Shown: positions 20,370 to 31,575, counted from the stretch's first letter. The stretch is DNA of 64,000 nt from Isotricha intestinalis (GCA_023807065.1 JAJJLU010000349.1:1-64000); one strand, 5' to 3'. Notes: generated by a model not told the origin, from the letters alone. Made by a program: numbers and translations.

Positions 20370-22007
20370 ATGTTTTTAAATGATAAAAAAGGAAGTTTTG
20401 GTTGCTTTTCTGAAGCTGGAAAAAGAGCATTTAGAATTTATAAAAATTTATGTTTTGATTCCTTAAAAAAGAAAGGAAAAACATATAATATAATTGATAA
20501 TTTATTTGGAAAAGACAGTCGAGAATTATTAGAAAAATTTAGAAAAGAAAGAGAATTAGAAGAACAAACAGATATATTTAAATTAGATGATTATGAATTA
20601 AAAAAATTAAAAGAATTAACAACAAAAGCAAAAAATAGAAAACTACAAAGAAATCAATTTTTAACAAGATGTCAAAGTGCAAAGCAATATAATAAAACAA
20701 GATTAAACTTAATTAATGAAAATAAAAGAAAAAAAAGTAAAAATGAAGTAATAGTAAGTTGTACAAAATATAATCCAAAATATGATGTAATATTAAAAAG
20801 AAGTCCTTCATGTCCTTTATGGTCAAAATTAACATCAAGACCAAATTATATTAAAGAAGATAATTATCCTTTTTATATTAATCCCAAAAATATATTAGAA
20901 AATACTGCTGGAAAAACTTTTATAGATATGTCAAAACAAACAAAAAGAAAAATAATAGATGATGAAAATCAAAAATTAATTCGTCCTAAATCTTCAATAA
21001 ATTTATCAAAAAAATCTTTTTCAAATATAATTAATATAAAAAATAAAAGTAGACCTCAAACTGGAAAACAGAGATCAATAGTAGATAAGAATTTAATATT
21101 GAATAATCAAAAAGAAGATAAAAAATTAAATTTAAAAAAGCAAAAATCAATGACTCCAAAAAATAGAATTAATATAAAATATTCTAAAAATAATATATCA
21201 ACAGAATCAATGGAAGATTCATATGAAGAATACAAGAATGTATATATAAAGCAAATAAAAAGAAATTCAAAATCAATAGAAGAAGAAACATATGAAAAAA
21301 TTAAAAAAAAAAAATTAAAGGCTCCAGATTTTGATCAATTTATTTCAAGAGAAGATTTTGAAAAATTAAATGACAAAACATCAGTAATACCATTTTCATT
21401 ACCAAATTATAAATATGTAAGACCAAAGCCAATAATGATGTTAATATATGATAGAAAAAAACATAAAATAAATAAAATAAAATCATCATCCTTAAAAAAA
21501 ATGGATAATTCATATTATTTTGATCCATATAAAACATTAGATAAATATAATAATCATAAAGTTATTCATGCACCTAATTTTAATTTAATGACTTCAAGAC
21601 CTAAAGATGATAATCCTTTACCTGTTTATATGAAACATATTTATAGTAAAGCTTCATGTTATAATATTACTGCTTTAAGTTTAAAAATGAATAATTACTC
21701 TAATTCAAATTTTTCTAAGGTTTATTCTAGCTTTTTCCCTAAAAAAAGCTTTAATCAATTAATTAATTTAAATTTATTAAATTCACAAAAATTCTTAGAA
21801 AATATTATTGGAAATAAAGATAAATTCATTCAAAAACATTCTCATATTGGAAAAGTTATGAAGTTTTATAATAAAAATTATGATGATTTACTTAAAGATG
21901 AATTAATTTCTAGATTTGATAATGTTACTTATAAAACTATAGAAAGAAATAAATCTGTTGATGTGAGAGAAATGGAAAAATATCTTTTAAAAAGTATTGA
22001 AGAATGA
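20370..22007 (+). CDS. basic protein of unknown function
   Basis: A 545-residue, Lys/Asn/Ser-rich protein with no recognised domain. Residues 1-110 have moderate complexity with helical charged segments (LLEKFRKERELEEQ, DYELKKLKEL). The centre is disordered and rich in RPKSS/RPQTG motifs. Residues about 350-545 are more ordered, with many aromatic residues and repeated short R/K-P motifs (SRPKDDNPLP). The composition fits cytoskeleton-binding proteins. It ends in TGA. It is divergent from importin alpha, with 167 bp between starts. Confidence 0.7.
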   Translation: MFLNDKKGSFGCFSEAGKRAFRIYKNLCFDSLKKKGKTYNIIDNLFGKDSRELLEKFRKERELEEQTDIFKLDDYELKKLKELTTKAKNRKLQRNQFLTRCQSAKQYNKTRLNLINENKRKKSKNEVIVSCTKYNPKYDVILKRSPSCPLWSKLTSRPNYIKEDNYPFYINPKNILENTAGKTFIDMSKQTKRKIIDDENQKLIRPKSSINLSKKSFSNIINIKNKSRPQTGKQRSIVDKNLILNNQKEDKKLNLKKQKSMTPKNRINIKYSKNNISTESMEDSYEEYKNVYIKQIKRNSKSIEEETYEKIKKKKLKAPDFDQFISREDFEKLNDKTSVIPFSLPNYKYVRPKPIMMLIYDRKKHKINKIKSSSLKKMDNSYYFDPYKTLDKYNNHKVIHAPNFNLMTSRPKDDNPLPVYMKHIYSKASCYNITALSLKMNNYSNSNFSKVYSSFFPKKSFNQLINLNLLNSQKFLENIIGNKDKFIQKHSHIGKVMKFYNKNYDDLLKDELISRFDNVTYKTIERNKSVDVREMEKYLLKSIEE

Positions 22008-22123
22008 TAAATTTAGTTTATTTAATTTATATATATGCTTTTTTATTTTGATATATTTTTTAAATATAATTATTAATTCATATTTTGTTATTTTTTTGAT
22101 GAAATTTATAAATTTTAATTTTA

Positions 22124-23026
22124 ATGAAATATTCTCTTACAAAAAGAGAAAATGATGAAATTGATTGTATATTAAATTCAGGAATAAATCAAATGAGAAA
22201 TTCAAATCTAATAAAAAAATCATATAATGAAGATATAAAACCTTTAATAACAAATAATTCATTGAATTTTTCTGGAAGTTCCTTTAATAACTCAAATCAA
22301 ATATATAACTGTTTTGCAGAAGGAAATTTAAATAATAATAATTTTCAAAAAACAAATTCATTTGAAATAAAAAAAAGCTATGATGATATAAATGATGTTT
22401 TAAAAAATTTAAGTTTTAATTATTCAAAACCAAAATGTGAAATTTATAATAATAATGAATACATTCAAAATAATTATAATTATAATTATGGAAATTTATC
22501 TCCTGAAGATTATAAAATAAGTAAAAAATATGTTATTGATGATAATGTAAGTAATAATATTATAATTGATAAAATAACTGAAAAAGAAATTGAAATAATG
22601 AAAATAAGAAATGAATTAGAAAACGATGAAAAAATAAAAATAAATTTAAAAGAAGAAATAAATAAATTAGAAGAAGAATTATCAAAAGAAAGAAAAGAAA
22701 ATAATAAAAAAAAAGAAGAATTAGAAATAATTAGAAAATATAGAAATGAATGTGAACAAATGCAATTTCAATTTGAAACTTTAATGAGACAATTTCATAA
22801 TAGTGAAGAAATAAGACAAAATCAAAAAAATTTATTACAAAAAATTCAAAATGATATTGATTGTGTTAGACAACAGTCTTTAAATAAAATTAATCAAATT
22901 GAAATGATGAAACAAATTAATTTTGAAAATGAAATTAAATATAATGAAGATGATGAATGTTGTAATAAACAAAATAAAAAGAAAAAAAAAGGAAAGTCAA
23001 AATCTAAAGAAAAAAATAAAAAATGA
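22124..23026 (+). CDS. coiled-coil protein, unknown
   Basis: A 300-residue protein. Residues 1-140 are Asn/Ser/Tyr-rich and probably disordered. Residues about 150-270 form a long Glu/Lys/Leu coiled coil (KEIEIMKIRNELENDEKI..). The tail is a basic KKKKKGKSKSKEK cluster that could serve as a nuclear-localisation or microtubule-binding patch. It has no membrane segment. It follows the preceding gene by 116 bp on the same strand. The family is not recognised. Confidence 0.7.
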   Translation: MKYSLTKRENDEIDCILNSGINQMRNSNLIKKSYNEDIKPLITNNSLNFSGSSFNNSNQIYNCFAEGNLNNNNFQKTNSFEIKKSYDDINDVLKNLSFNYSKPKCEIYNNNEYIQNNYNYNYGNLSPEDYKISKKYVIDDNVSNNIIIDKITEKEIEIMKIRNELENDEKIKINLKEEINKLEEELSKERKENNKKKEELEIIRKYRNECEQMQFQFETLMRQFHNSEEIRQNQKNLLQKIQNDIDCVRQQSLNKINQIEMMKQINFENEIKYNEDDECCNKQNKKKKKGKSKSKEKNKK

Positions 23027-23178
23027 AAGAATAATATTTTTAATTTTTTTTAATTCAATTTTTAAATTAAAAAATTTTTTATATTACTAAAATATAAAAG
23101 ATCATTTAATGTTAAAAAGGAAATTTTAAATACTCTTATATATAAATTTCCAATTTAATTTTTGCAAAAAATTTTCGA

Positions 23179-24864
23179 TTATTTAAATTGCTTATCTTTA
23201 CAATTCATAAATATATCTTTTAAACTTTTACTTATCATACTTGTATTATTTTTTAAAACAAATAATTTATTTATTTCAAAACAAGAAGAATAATTTTTTT
23301 TTTCTTTTTCAAAAATAACACTTGGTTTTATTAAACTGCTTTTTTGTTTATTTAATTTATTTTTAAATAAATATTGGTCACTATAATTTTTCCAAGACAA
23401 AAATTTTGAACTTTCATGTTTTAAAAAAGTTTTTTTTTCTATTAATTTACTTGAAGAATTATTATGAGAAATTTTGTGAAATTCAAAAAAAAGAGGTTTT
23501 TTATTATATTTATTTGAATGATTTGTAGGAAAATAATCCATATTTTGTATATTTTTATCAGGTGAATTTTTATTTTTTGTTAATATAAGTTTTAATTTTT
23601 TATTGTTATATTTTAATACTTTTTCTTTCTTATCTAATTTTTCTAATATTTTTCCTTTTGATTTCTGTATTTTTAATAATATTAAATTTTTATATTGATT
23701 TTGTCTATTTTGCATTTTTAAATTTACATTTTTAATTTCTTCAATTCTTTTAATATATAATTTAATCTTCTCATTAGTTACAAATCTAATTTGTTCTTTT
23801 AATTCTCTTGTTGAAAGTTTATATAACTCAAAAAAAGGAATTTCTAAAATTTGAGAATTATCAAAATCACATTTTAAATTAAAAAAATAAGTCTGCATTT
23901 TATAAGAAAATTCTATATCTCCAATAACTTCTCCTTTACCAACATTAATTAAATGATATTCTATATTATTATCATAACTATTATTTATTTCATAATTTAA
24001 ATTTTGTTTTGTATTTCCACTTTTTATTATTTCATTATTTGAAAAAGACGATAAATCATATTCATTTAAAAATTGAATTTTAGAATTAAAATATAATTTA
24101 AAACTTCCTTTTCTAATTATAATTAATCTATCACAAGGTTCATTTTTTTTACAAACATATTCATTTTTTTTATATTGTTTCTTAATAATTTTAGTGTATA
24201 TTTTATCAAAGAAATCGAAATAAATATTTTCAAACATTTTTAAACCTCCTAAAAAATTTAAAATATCTTGTTTTTCTAAAAAATCAGTTTTTTCAAAAAT
24301 AATAATATAATCATTTAAACTTAATTCTCCAACAACACAAAAATTAGTAGCAGCTTCACTTAAAACTTCTCTTTTATGTTTTTTCATATCATTAAAACCA
24401 TAAATTTCTCCTTTATTAACATAATAATCAGGGTCTTTAAATATATGTGAAGATAATGAATTTTGAAAAGCATTTACTATTTTATCAATAAATTTTAATT
24501 TATGCATTTTATTCTTATTTAATTTATATTCTTTTGGTTTTTTATATATTATTATTTTCCCTTCTAATATAAAAGACATACTTGATATATTTTCTCTACA
24601 ACGATATAACGGTTCTCCTCCTCTTATTATTTTGATTTCCATTCTTTTTATTATATTTGAATACATTATTTCCCCATTTTTATTGTTTTTTATTATATTT
24701 TGAAAACATGGATAATTCTGTAACTCATTATATAATATTTCATTGTCTTTTTTTGTTCTTTTTTTTAAAAAATATATTCTTTTTAATTTTTTATTATCAA
24801 ATGTTATTGTTTCTTTTTTTATTTGATTTGATAATTTTAAATGTAAATTTTGAAAAACATTCAT
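23179..24864 (-). CDS. cyclic-nucleotide-binding-domain protein (two CNBDs, no catalytic domain)
   Basis: A 561-residue protein. CNBD1 spans about 65-195 (RGGEPLYRCRENISSMSFILEG, an insertion, then the AATNFCVVGELSL strand). CNBD2 spans about 208-350 (YKKNEYVCKKNEPCDRLIIIRKGSFKLYF, then GEVIGDIEFSYK). Both phosphate cassettes are degenerate: the FGE-x-L-x(n)-R-A pattern is not conserved, so nucleotide binding is doubtful. A basic disordered C-terminus of about 200 residues follows. There is no kinase, channel or GEF domain. The layout resembles CNBD-only ciliary or sperm proteins. It sits in the same window as a PKG, but no physical link follows from that. Confidence 0.8.
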   Translation of the reverse strand: MNVFQNLHLKLSNQIKKETITFDNKKLKRIYFLKKRTKKDNEILYNELQNYPCFQNIIKNNKNGEIMYSNIIKRMEIKIIRGGEPLYRCRENISSMSFILEGKIIIYKKPKEYKLNKNKMHKLKFIDKIVNAFQNSLSSHIFKDPDYYVNKGEIYGFNDMKKHKREVLSEAATNFCVVGELSLNDYIIIFEKTDFLEKQDILNFLGGLKMFENIYFDFFDKIYTKIIKKQYKKNEYVCKKNEPCDRLIIIRKGSFKLYFNSKIQFLNEYDLSSFSNNEIIKSGNTKQNLNYEINNSYDNNIEYHLINVGKGEVIGDIEFSYKMQTYFFNLKCDFDNSQILEIPFFELYKLSTRELKEQIRFVTNEKIKLYIKRIEEIKNVNLKMQNRQNQYKNLILLKIQKSKGKILEKLDKKEKVLKYNNKKLKLILTKNKNSPDKNIQNMDYFPTNHSNKYNKKPLFFEFHKISHNNSSSKLIEKKTFLKHESSKFLSWKNYSDQYLFKNKLNKQKSSLIKPSVIFEKEKKNYSSCFEINKLFVLKNNTSMISKSLKDIFMNCKDKQFK

Positions 24865-25413
24865 TTTTAACTTTATTGTTATATTTTATTTAGAATAAAA
24901 AAAATTGGATATTTAAGATTATAAATAAATGATTTTCAATAAACTAATTGATGAAAAAAGATAAATAAAATTAAAAAAGGATTTTTTAAAATAATTATTT
25001 ATTATATATATAGAAATAATGATTATTTTAATAAAAAAAATAATATTATAAATAATATAACATAAATAATAATATTATTGAAAAAAAAGATAAATTTTAT
25101 TGAATTATAATAAATAGGAGGAAATAAAATAAAAAAATATAAGAAAATATATAAAGAGAATAAAAAGTTTAATAAAAAAAAAGAATAACTTTCCCTTTTA
25201 TATGAATAAAATTAATAATTTTAATTGAACAATATTTTTAAAAATATTTTTAATAACTATAAAAATGTTTTTCTTTTTATATCATTTACTTAAAATTAAA
25301 ATAATTTTTCAAGTATAAAAAAAAAATAATAGTTACAAAATATTTCATTAAAAATAATATATAATTTTTAAAAATTGTAAACCCAAAAATAAATTGGTTA
25401 AAAAATAAAAAAA
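24865..25413. other. intergenic spacer between divergent genes
   Basis: About 550 bases, nearly all A/T, between two divergent starts and therefore presumably a bidirectional promoter region. No frame, repeat or GC island is visible. Confidence 0.6.
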
Positions 25414-26784
25414 ATGAAAAATAAAGAAAAACTAAATTTTTCAAACAAAAAAGGTGATTTAAATTATATATGGAAACAAACACAAGGTGATATGTCATTT
25501 TATAATTATAATATTACTCAAAATTATCCTTTAATAATAAATTTTCCAAAATCTAAATCAAAGAATAATTATGTTAATTTTAATAATAATAAAAATATCA
25601 TTAAATATAATAATAATGAAGAAGAAGAAGAAGAATATAATATAAAAATAGAAGATGAAGAAAAAATAAATAAACAAAATTTTGATGAAAAACATTTTTT
25701 TGAATTTTTAAAACAAAAAAGATTAAATAAAATTTATCCAAAACAAGAAATAGAAGGATTATTAAATAAAAAAACATTATTACCAAAACAAAATAATTTA
25801 TTAAGAGAAAATATTCCTTTAAAAAAGAAAAATGAAAATGAAGATTTTTCAATTGATAAATTATTAAATCAATTAATAAATACTAATGATATTCAAAATA
25901 AAAGTAAAATAATTCAAAAATTATTAATTGAAAAAAAAAAATTACATAAAGAAAAATTAGAAAATTTTTATAAGGAAATTTCTAACTTTTTAAAAGAAAA
26001 AATTGAAGATGTTAAAGAATGGATTTCTTTAGAAGAAAAATTTATGAAAATTGAAAATTTAACTTTTAGTATTTGTAAAGAATTAACAAAATATATTAAA
26101 ATTCAACAATCAGAAAAAATTCAATCAGAAAATATTACTTCAAAAGATTTTTTAAGAATTCATTTTATTGGTTCTATTAAAGTTAAAATGAATGATTTTA
26201 ATTTAACTTTAAAAAGTTATAAGTAATATATATTTATTTAATATTATTTTAGTACTTTATATTCAAAGGAAAATATAAAAAATTTTATACAAAAGTATAA
26301 TCCTTATCTTAATATTCAAAATAATGTTTTTTTAAAGAATACACTTAAAAAAAAAATTCAAGATGTTTTTCAAATAAATAATATTTCAATTTCTGAAGAA
26401 ATAACTAATAATTTATTTTGTTTAATTCAATTAAGTCATATTAATAATTTTAAAGGGCAAAAAATAAATTTAGAAAAAAAATTTTCAGAAGCACTTTTAA
26501 ATATTGGAGTTTCAAATAATAAAAATTCAGATTATAATAAAGAATTTTATGCTCATAATTCAAATAATTTTAATTTAGATGATTATATTTTAAATGATCA
26601 AAATAAAGAATTAAATATTAATATTGATGAGATTAATGAAGTTATAAAAAATGTAGAACAAGAAATAAAAGAAAATAATTTACCAACTGAACCTAAGAAA
26701 AGCAAACAATATAATATTAAACAATTTTCTTTTGAGGATTTTGTTATATTATCTAAGAAAGATAATCATTATAATGAAGAATAA
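25414..26784 (+). CDS. Lys/Asn/Glu-rich protein, unknown (two exons)
   Basis: Spliced model: exon 1 25414-26222, GT..AG intron 26223-26252 (30 nt), exon 2 26253-26784, giving 446 residues ending at TAA. Reading through the intron would stop at 26226 and abandon 530 bases of clean coding sequence. The protein starts with a moderately complex segment containing WKQTQGDMSFYNY, has an acidic Glu run near residue 70, a central helical region with coiled-coil character (residues about 150-260), and ends with FSFEDFVILSKKDNHYNEE. No family is recognised. Confidence 0.75.
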
Positions 26785-27113
26785 TATTCTCTATTTGAAT
26801 TATATTTTCCAAAAATATTATTTCAAAGATAAAATAATTAAAATATTGTTTAAATATCTTATTTTCAAAATGAAATATATATTACAATTTATTTATGGTT
26901 TTAAAAAAAATATAAATATTATATTATTTTTCTCTATAATCATTTATTTGAGTATATCTTGATTTGTCGTGAATTAATTAAATAAAGTAAAAAAATAATA
27001 ATTTTATTGATATAATATATAAATTATATTAATTTATCATTAAACAATATAACTTTATATTTTAATTGTATTTATATAAATTATATATATTTTCCATTTT
27101 TAAATTATAAATT
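26785..27113. other. intergenic spacer between convergent genes
   Basis: About 330 AT-rich bases holding the two 3' ends. A short run (GTGAATTAATTAAATAAA near 26970) recurs near 30904, but in such AT-rich DNA this is not strong evidence of a repeat family. Confidence 0.5.
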
Positions 27114-27827
27114 TTATTTTTTTAAATCTTTAAGTTGAGAAGAAATTTCTTTTTTGATATTATTTAAACATTGAGAAATTTCAATTTTAAATATGTCTTT
27201 TAAAGTTTCACCTCTTTCTTTATAAGAAGACAAAGCATAATCTTTTTTATAAAAAAATTCTTTTTCAATTTTATTTAATTCTTCATTTTTATCTTTCAAA
27301 ACAGAATTATAAATAATATTGTTTATATTTTGATTATTTGAATCATCAATATAACTTTTTAACCTATATAAATCATTATCGTATTTTATATTAATTTCAT
27401 TAATTTTACTTATTTTTTCACTATAAATTTCATCTAAAGCTGAAATATAATCAGTTTGAGCATTTGTTATTTGATATATATTTTCATAAGATAAAAAATC
27501 TTTAATAGGAGTAAAATTAATTTTTTGATTTAATTCATTTTCAAAATCAGAATTTAATCTTTTTTTTGGAACTTTAATATCTTTTTGGTTTTGTTTTACT
27601 TCTTTTCTATTTAATAAAATTGGCATTTTTTTTGACATTATAGGTTTACTATTTGAGTGTTTTAAAGTTTTATTTTTTATATTTTGTTTTTTCCTTTTGT
27701 TACTTTTATTTGTTTGATTTATTATACTTTCATATAATACAATACTTTCATCATCTTGAAAAAAATTAGGATTATCTAAATCAATAGAAATTTTAGAAAT
27801 ATTTACATTTTCAAAATTATCATTCAT
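27114..27827 (-). CDS. coiled-coil protein, unknown
   Basis: A 237-residue protein. Residues 1-90 are basic and disordered (NKSNKRKKQNIKNKTLK). Residues about 110-237 are helical with heptad spacing, ending in SSQLKDLKK. It has no known domain or membrane segment. It is divergent from the next coiled-coil gene, with only 74 bp between the two ATGs, so the pair probably shares a promoter. Confidence 0.7.
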   Translation of the reverse strand: MNDNFENVNISKISIDLDNPNFFQDDESIVLYESIINQTNKSNKRKKQNIKNKTLKHSNSKPIMSKKMPILLNRKEVKQNQKDIKVPKKRLNSDFENELNQKINFTPIKDFLSYENIYQITNAQTDYISALDEIYSEKISKINEINIKYDNDLYRLKSYIDDSNNQNINNIIYNSVLKDKNEELNKIEKEFFYKKDYALSSYKERGETLKDIFKIEISQCLNNIKKEISSQLKDLKK

Positions 27828-27901
27828 TTCTATTTTATTTTGACAAATTATTAATATAATTTTATATACAATAATATAACAATTAAAATAATTTCTGATT
27901 A

Positions 27902-28693
27902 ATGAAAGTTGAGAAAAAAATAAAAACTAAATTATACAAAAAACCAAATGAATCAGGAAGAAATAGAGCTTTATTAAATTATCAAAATAATACTTTAAGA
28001 TTTTCAAAAAATTCAAAATCAATGTCAAATTCACTTTTAAATGATTCAAATGCATTAAGAAAATCAGAAAGATTTGATACTGATATAGCTCTTTATTCTA
28101 AAATATACGGTGATAAAATAAAAGAAGAAAAAAAATTTGAAAGTTTAATTAAAACTTTAAATAATACTGTTTTTTCAGATTTAAAAAACAGTAAAAATAA
28201 TAAACTTGAAGAATTTAAAAAAAAAAATAAAATCGTTAATGATTTAGAAAAAACAATAAAAAAAAATAAATATTCATTAGAAAATATTAATAAAAGTAAT
28301 TATCTAACAAATAAAAAAAATAATTCATTAATATATGAAAATTATAGTTTACAACAAATGAATCATCATAATGATAAAGAAATAAATTCTATAAAAAAGT
28401 TAATGGAAAAAATGAAAAATCAAATTGAATCTTTTAATAAAAATTCAAGAGATAATAATTTAGAAAAAAAAAAAATTGAAAAAGAACTTGAATTAAATAA
28501 AAAAGATTGTAAAGAAATGAATAAATCAATTAATGTTTTATTAATTGATATTAAAACTATTAAAAGTGCTATTTTTGATTATAATGTTAAAATCAGTAAA
28601 ATTAGAAAAGAATTAAATAAAAATTTAACTAAAGGAAATAATTTAAATAAAGAAGTTGAATATTTAATTAAACATTATAGTAAAAAGAAATAA
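27902..28693 (+). CDS. coiled-coil protein, unknown
   Basis: A 263-residue, Lys/Asn-rich protein. The first 60 residues are basic with several RFSKNSK/Ser sites. A polar segment follows, then from about residue 145 to the end an unbroken coiled coil (KEINSIKKLMEKMKNQIESF..). It has no membrane segment or recognised family. The gene ends 70 bp before the FCP1-like phosphatase on the same strand. Confidence 0.7.
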   Translation: MKVEKKIKTKLYKKPNESGRNRALLNYQNNTLRFSKNSKSMSNSLLNDSNALRKSERFDTDIALYSKIYGDKIKEEKKFESLIKTLNNTVFSDLKNSKNNKLEEFKKKNKIVNDLEKTIKKNKYSLENINKSNYLTNKKNNSLIYENYSLQQMNHHNDKEINSIKKLMEKMKNQIESFNKNSRDNNLEKKKIEKELELNKKDCKEMNKSINVLLIDIKTIKSAIFDYNVKISKIRKELNKNLTKGNNLNKEVEYLIKHYSKKK

Positions 28694-28763
28694 ATTTTTT
28701 TATTTAATTTTTAATGTTAAAAAACAATTTTTTTTTAAATTATTTTATTTTTTTTCTTAAAAA

Positions 28764-30605
28764 ATGAGTTTAATAACTCCAAAAAATAAAATCAATATAC
28801 CTTCAAATCAAAAAGTTCTTCCATCAAATATGTTAAATAATCACTCTTTATTAATGATAAATTCAAATGATAAAAATAAAAAAATTAAAAATGAAAAAAA
28901 CTTAATTTTAGATTCAATAAATAATATAAATGAAAATCAAGGAAAAAATAAGAATAATTATTTTGAAATTTTAAAAGATAAAATATTTAGTCCTGAAAAT
29001 ACTTTAAAACCAGAATCAAAAAATCAAAAAATCTTTTCAGAAATATCAAAAAAATTAAAAAATATAAAAAACAATATAAACATAAATTTATTTTTATCAT
29101 CAAAAAATAAAAAAAATGAAAAAAAAGAGATAAAATATCTTCCAGAGAAAAATATATATTTCAAAAATAAAAAAACATTATTTTTAGATTTAGATGAAAC
29201 ATTAGTTCATTCATCATTTAAATCTTTTAATAATAAAGAAGAAATAATTTTTGATATGTTATTTGAAGAAAAAAAACATACAATTCATGTTTTAAAAAGA
29301 CCTTTTGTGGATGAATTTTTAAATCAAATGTCAAATTTATTTGAAATTGTAATTTTCACTGCTTCAATTTCAGATTATGCAAATCCACTTTTAAATAAAT
29401 TAGATATTAATAATAAAATTTCCTTTAGGTTATTTAGAGAACATTGTACTTCTTCTGGAAATTTTTTTATTAAAGATTTAAGGAAAGTTAATAGAAATTT
29501 AAAAGATGTTATTTTAATTGATAATAATCCTATATCTTATTTATATAATAAAGATAATGGCATTCCTATTTTAACTTGGCATTCCATTAAAAGTGATAAT
29601 GAATTAATTAAATTAATTCCTTTATTAGAATATTTAAGTCAATGTGATGATGTTAGAAATGTTATTAAAAAAGTGATTAATGGAAATTTTATTAATTATC
29701 ATGAAGTTAATAAATTGTTAAATAATAATAAAAATAAAGAAAATATTAAAGAAAATAATATTAATAATTTTAACAGTAATAACAAAGATTTTTTTGGTTT
29801 AGGAAATATTTTAAGTCAAAGAAATAATAAATCTCTTTTTAACAATACTGTTAATAATAATAATAAAGATAATAATAATAATAATACTGAAAATAAAAAT
29901 GATAATATAATAAAGTATAAATTTTCAAATTATTATTTTAATCCTCATGAAAGGAATTCTATAAGAGAAAATTTAAATGATTTAGAACCAAGAAAATCAA
30001 ATAATTTATTTGATGATAAAATATATTCAGAAAAATATAATACGTTTTATAATCCAAAAACAACTTCAGTTATTGAAAAAAAATATGGAGAAAATTTCAT
30101 TAAATCTATTTTCGATAAAGGAAAAAAAAAAGATTCAATTATATCTTCAAATTATTCTAATTCTTCTTCTAAAAGTTCAAGTGTGAAAAAAGTAATGAAG
30201 AAAAATTATTATAATAAATTAATAGATATGAATGAGAAAAAAAAGAATAAAGAAGAAAAAGAAAAATTAGATTCTTTTCATAGAAATAATCCAAGTTTAA
30301 TTAATAATAATATTAATATAAATCCAATTACTTTGCCTTCTCGTTCTGTTGAAAAAAATATATTTTCTTTTAATAAATCTAAATTTCATGAATCAAAGAT
30401 TAATGCTTTTAATTCCAAAATTTCAAATGGAAAAAATGATAAATTAAATATTGAAAGAAATAAAACATTTGAAAGCTTCTCTTTCCTTTCTATTAATAAA
30501 AATAATAATGTTAAAACAAATAGAAATAATTCAAATATTTTTAAAGACAGATATCAAAGTAATAGTGGAAATTATTCTTTCCTTAAATCTAATTTTTTCA
30601 GTTGA
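28764..30605 (+). CDS. FCP1/SCP-type CTD phosphatase (NIF domain, HAD superfamily)
   Basis: A 613-residue protein with one catalytic domain at about 135-310. The nucleophile motif is DLDETL with Asp142 and Asp144, inside LFLDLDETLVHSS. The later HAD motifs are present: VIFTASISDYA, then KDLRKVNRNLKDVILIDNNP. This family dephosphorylates Ser/Thr, classically in the RNA polymerase II C-terminal domain; small family members also act on other phosphoproteins. It has no BRCT domain and is therefore closer to SCP/CTDSPL than to FCP1. Long Asn/Ser/Lys-rich disordered arms flank the domain. It ends in TGA. The substrate is not inferable. Confidence 0.9.
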   Translation: MSLITPKNKINIPSNQKVLPSNMLNNHSLLMINSNDKNKKIKNEKNLILDSINNINENQGKNKNNYFEILKDKIFSPENTLKPESKNQKIFSEISKKLKNIKNNININLFLSSKNKKNEKKEIKYLPEKNIYFKNKKTLFLDLDETLVHSSFKSFNNKEEIIFDMLFEEKKHTIHVLKRPFVDEFLNQMSNLFEIVIFTASISDYANPLLNKLDINNKISFRLFREHCTSSGNFFIKDLRKVNRNLKDVILIDNNPISYLYNKDNGIPILTWHSIKSDNELIKLIPLLEYLSQCDDVRNVIKKVINGNFINYHEVNKLLNNNKNKENIKENNINNFNSNNKDFFGLGNILSQRNNKSLFNNTVNNNNKDNNNNNTENKNDNIIKYKFSNYYFNPHERNSIRENLNDLEPRKSNNLFDDKIYSEKYNTFYNPKTTSVIEKKYGENFIKSIFDKGKKKDSIISSNYSNSSSKSSSVKKVMKKNYYNKLIDMNEKKKNKEEKEKLDSFHRNNPSLINNNININPITLPSRSVEKNIFSFNKSKFHESKINAFNSKISNGKNDKLNIERNKTFESFSFLSINKNNNVKTNRNNSNIFKDRYQSNSGNYSFLKSNFFS

Positions 30606-31575
30606 ATATATATTATTTAAGAAAAATTTATATATATTATACAAATTTTTAATATTATTTTCCCAATAATTTATTTTGTAAGAAAAATATAATGTAGATA
30701 AAAATAATTAACATAATATTACTATAAATATTTAGATAAATTTTTGTATCATGTTTTTTTTCTTAAAACAAATAATAAATTATTATTGTTAAAAAATATA
30801 AACCAAATCTAAATATTTCAAAATGAAATAAAAAATATTTTAAATTCAATAAAATAAAATTAATAATATATAAATAAAAAAATTATTTGATACAATAACT
30901 ACCAGTGAATTAATTAAATAAAAAAATAATTCAATATAATTTGAATAAATTGTAAAAGAAGCTTTTCAAACAATCTATAAAAATAAAAATAGAAAAAAGT
31001 GAATTATATAAATGTAAGAAAGAAGTTATAAATGATTTAATATATCATCTCCAAAAAAAATAGAAAAATTTTTTACAAAATTGATGATGATAAAAATGGT
31101 GTATTGATTATGAAGAATTTCAAGCTTTTACTAAGGATAATATGATTAAAATAATAAATGAAATATATTAGAAAAAATTTATATTAAGTTTTGATTCAAT
31201 CTTTCTTTTTGAATTATTTTATTTATCAAATTTTTATTATTTTATGAGAAATTTATGCCTTTTAGATATTATTATTTTCTTTTATTTTTTCAATTGTAAT
31301 TAATTAAAAAAATAAAAAATATTTTTATAAAAAAGTTTAAAATAATATATACAGAAACATTTATAAATTAAATTTAAATGTATATGTTTAAAATCACATT
31401 TTTAGAAGAACAAAAGTAATAAAATCTAAAAATAAATTTTAAATTAATATAATCTTTGAAACAAATAAAGCAAAAATTAATTGAATTAAATATTAAAAAT
31501 AATATAATAATGATATTTTAATTTAGTTTTTGTTCATTAAATTTATATGGAAAAAAGTAAATTATTTATAAAAAA
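30606..31575. other. gene-free interval with an EF-hand relic
   Basis: Nearly 1 kb without an intact gene. The segment near 31000-31175 keeps traces of an EF-hand coding sequence, listed separately. The rest is AT-rich without visible structure. Confidence 0.55.
31014..31174 (+). pseudogene. relic of an EF-hand protein gene
   Basis: At 31080-31103 the frame reads IDDDKNGV, the first half of a calcium loop. At 31106-31132 a shifted frame reads DYEEFQAFT, the second half of the same loop. Two bases separate the halves where three are needed, so a single-base deletion splits a canonical EF-hand (KIDDDKNGV-x-DYEEF). Upstream, a third frame reads KKEVINDLIYHLQ and hits a TAG. Downstream, KDNMIKIINEIY ends at TAG (31171). 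The match to the EF-hand loop is specific; the loop type resembles calmodulin, CDPK or centrin. An intact gene with introns is unlikely because no GT..AG pair restores the loop. Confidence 0.5.

Noticed and set aside
26732..26962. 76-codon plus-strand frame
   Set aside because: Its start overlaps the end of the second exon of the gene at 25414-26784 in another frame, and the rest is AT-rich hydrophobic noise.
30451..30669. 72-codon plus-strand frame
   Set aside because: Out-of-frame overlap with the end of the CTD phosphatase gene.
31014..31575. EF-hand relic as the N- or C-terminal part of a CDPK with the following kinase
   Set aside because: CDPK EF-hands lie after the kinase domain, whereas the relic precedes it, and the kinase has its own clear ATG. 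No splice joins the two.
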